A DNA stretch of 64,000 nt from assembly GCA_030762935.1 (NCBI GenBank), contig CM060883.1:50409001-50473000 (forward strand), written 5' to 3'. The DNA comes from Hymenopus coronatus. Lineage: Eukaryota; Arthropoda; Insecta; Mantodea; Hymenopodidae. Of the stretch, positions 63,437 through 64,000 are shown piece after piece; within the stretch, counting starts at the first letter, position 1, and each line of letters begins with the position of its first letter. The notes under the pieces are model-generated. The model was not told where the DNA came from. It was given only the letters and a program-made list of their open reading frames with translations, and searched no databases. A program made the position numbers and the translations under genes.

Positions 63437-64000
63437 AAAAAAAGATATGATGTGTTCCATTCACATGACTTTCTCAATATCTCTGCAATAAATTATTTTC
63501 TATTTACTTCATGTTAATCGAGAAAAAAAATTACCAGAAATCGTCTTATTACCTCTTCCCATGTAAGTAGAAGGGAAATAAGGGAGTACCATAGGTTAAA
63601 GTGATAATCAAAAGCTGGTTGCTATGTGACTGATGTTCCTTTGTTTGTATGGATAGGAGTTGACATTCCCGTGTGAGAAAAGTATAAGTATTTAATAGCT
63701 GAAACCAATAACAAGAAATAACTAAAAAACGACCAATTCCACGAAAACTATGTAATAACATAAGTTGTGTGTTTTAAAGTGATTTACATTTTTATGTATA
63801 CGTTTTTGTTATCTCTTACGCTTTAGCAGTTACGCCAAATTCAGCACTATTCACCCAGAATCTAGAGGTCTTTAGAAGCTATTCCCAGAAAATTCACGAT
63901 ATACATTTTATTTGCCATATAAATATTTTAATATAAGGTATTTTAATCAAAATCGTTAGCCATTTTTTAAAAGATAAACATTTTCTATTTTTTTTCATAT
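63437..64000 (+). repeat. Rep-A copy, runs off the window
   Basis: Begins gatgtgttccattcacatga and ctttctcaatatctctgcaa, and continues through gctggttgctatgtgactga, ggagttgac, ctcttacgctttagcagtta and cagaaaattcacgatataca. Same orientation as the tandem cluster at 1843-6024. The window ends before its hairpin end. Confidence 0.87.

Overview
This is a eukaryotic nuclear window, AT-rich and packed with transposable elements, from an invertebrate that is most probably an arthropod. The best clue is a nuclear copy of mitochondrial DNA (52905-53692). It reads correctly only with the invertebrate mitochondrial code: AGA falls at the serine of the conserved VESGAGTGW stretch of cox1, TGA at tryptophan and ATA at methionine. 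It also carries rrnS on the strand opposite cox1, as in typical arthropod mtDNA. I cannot narrow the species further.

One host gene is visible. It lies on the minus strand and runs from 58524 down to 30739. Seven coding exons with matching GT/AG splice sites and consistent phases encode 547 residues of a Rabin8/GRAB (RAB3IP/RAB3IL1, Sec2-domain) Rab guanine nucleotide exchange factor. The protein has a Ser-rich N-terminal part, the Sec2 coiled coil split across exons A and B, and the conserved C-terminal module in exons C-G. The 5' start exon is not identified.

Layout. 1-6860: a cluster of a ~0.87-kb repeat with a terminal hairpin (called Rep-A here), several copies head to tail. 7011-11385: a SINE, Penelope-like (PLE) terminal sequences with hammerhead-ribozyme-like motifs, a hAT transposon with perfect 8-bp target duplications inserted in them, and a LINE RNase H fragment. 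12277-25412: more Rep-A copies, one split by a SINE and one by a LINE carrying reverse transcriptase, plus a pogo-like element. 26383-28847: a LINE tail and a Tc1-like element. 30739-58524: the Rabin8-like gene, whose introns hold three mariner elements, a piggyBac-like MITE, two PLE endonuclease fragments and an inverted PLE unit, SINEs, the mosaic mitochondrial insert and a 2.16-kb uninterrupted (ACC)n array about 50 bp from a splice acceptor. 58525-64000: SINEs, a GC-richer stretch that may be the promoter side of the gene, a long hairpin and more Rep-A.

Most other short open frames are decayed transposon coding or translations of simple repeats. The most unusual items are the (ACC)n array, the hairpin-ended tandem repeat family Rep-A, the hammerhead-like motifs next to a GIY-YIG PLE frame, and the three-part mitochondrial insert.
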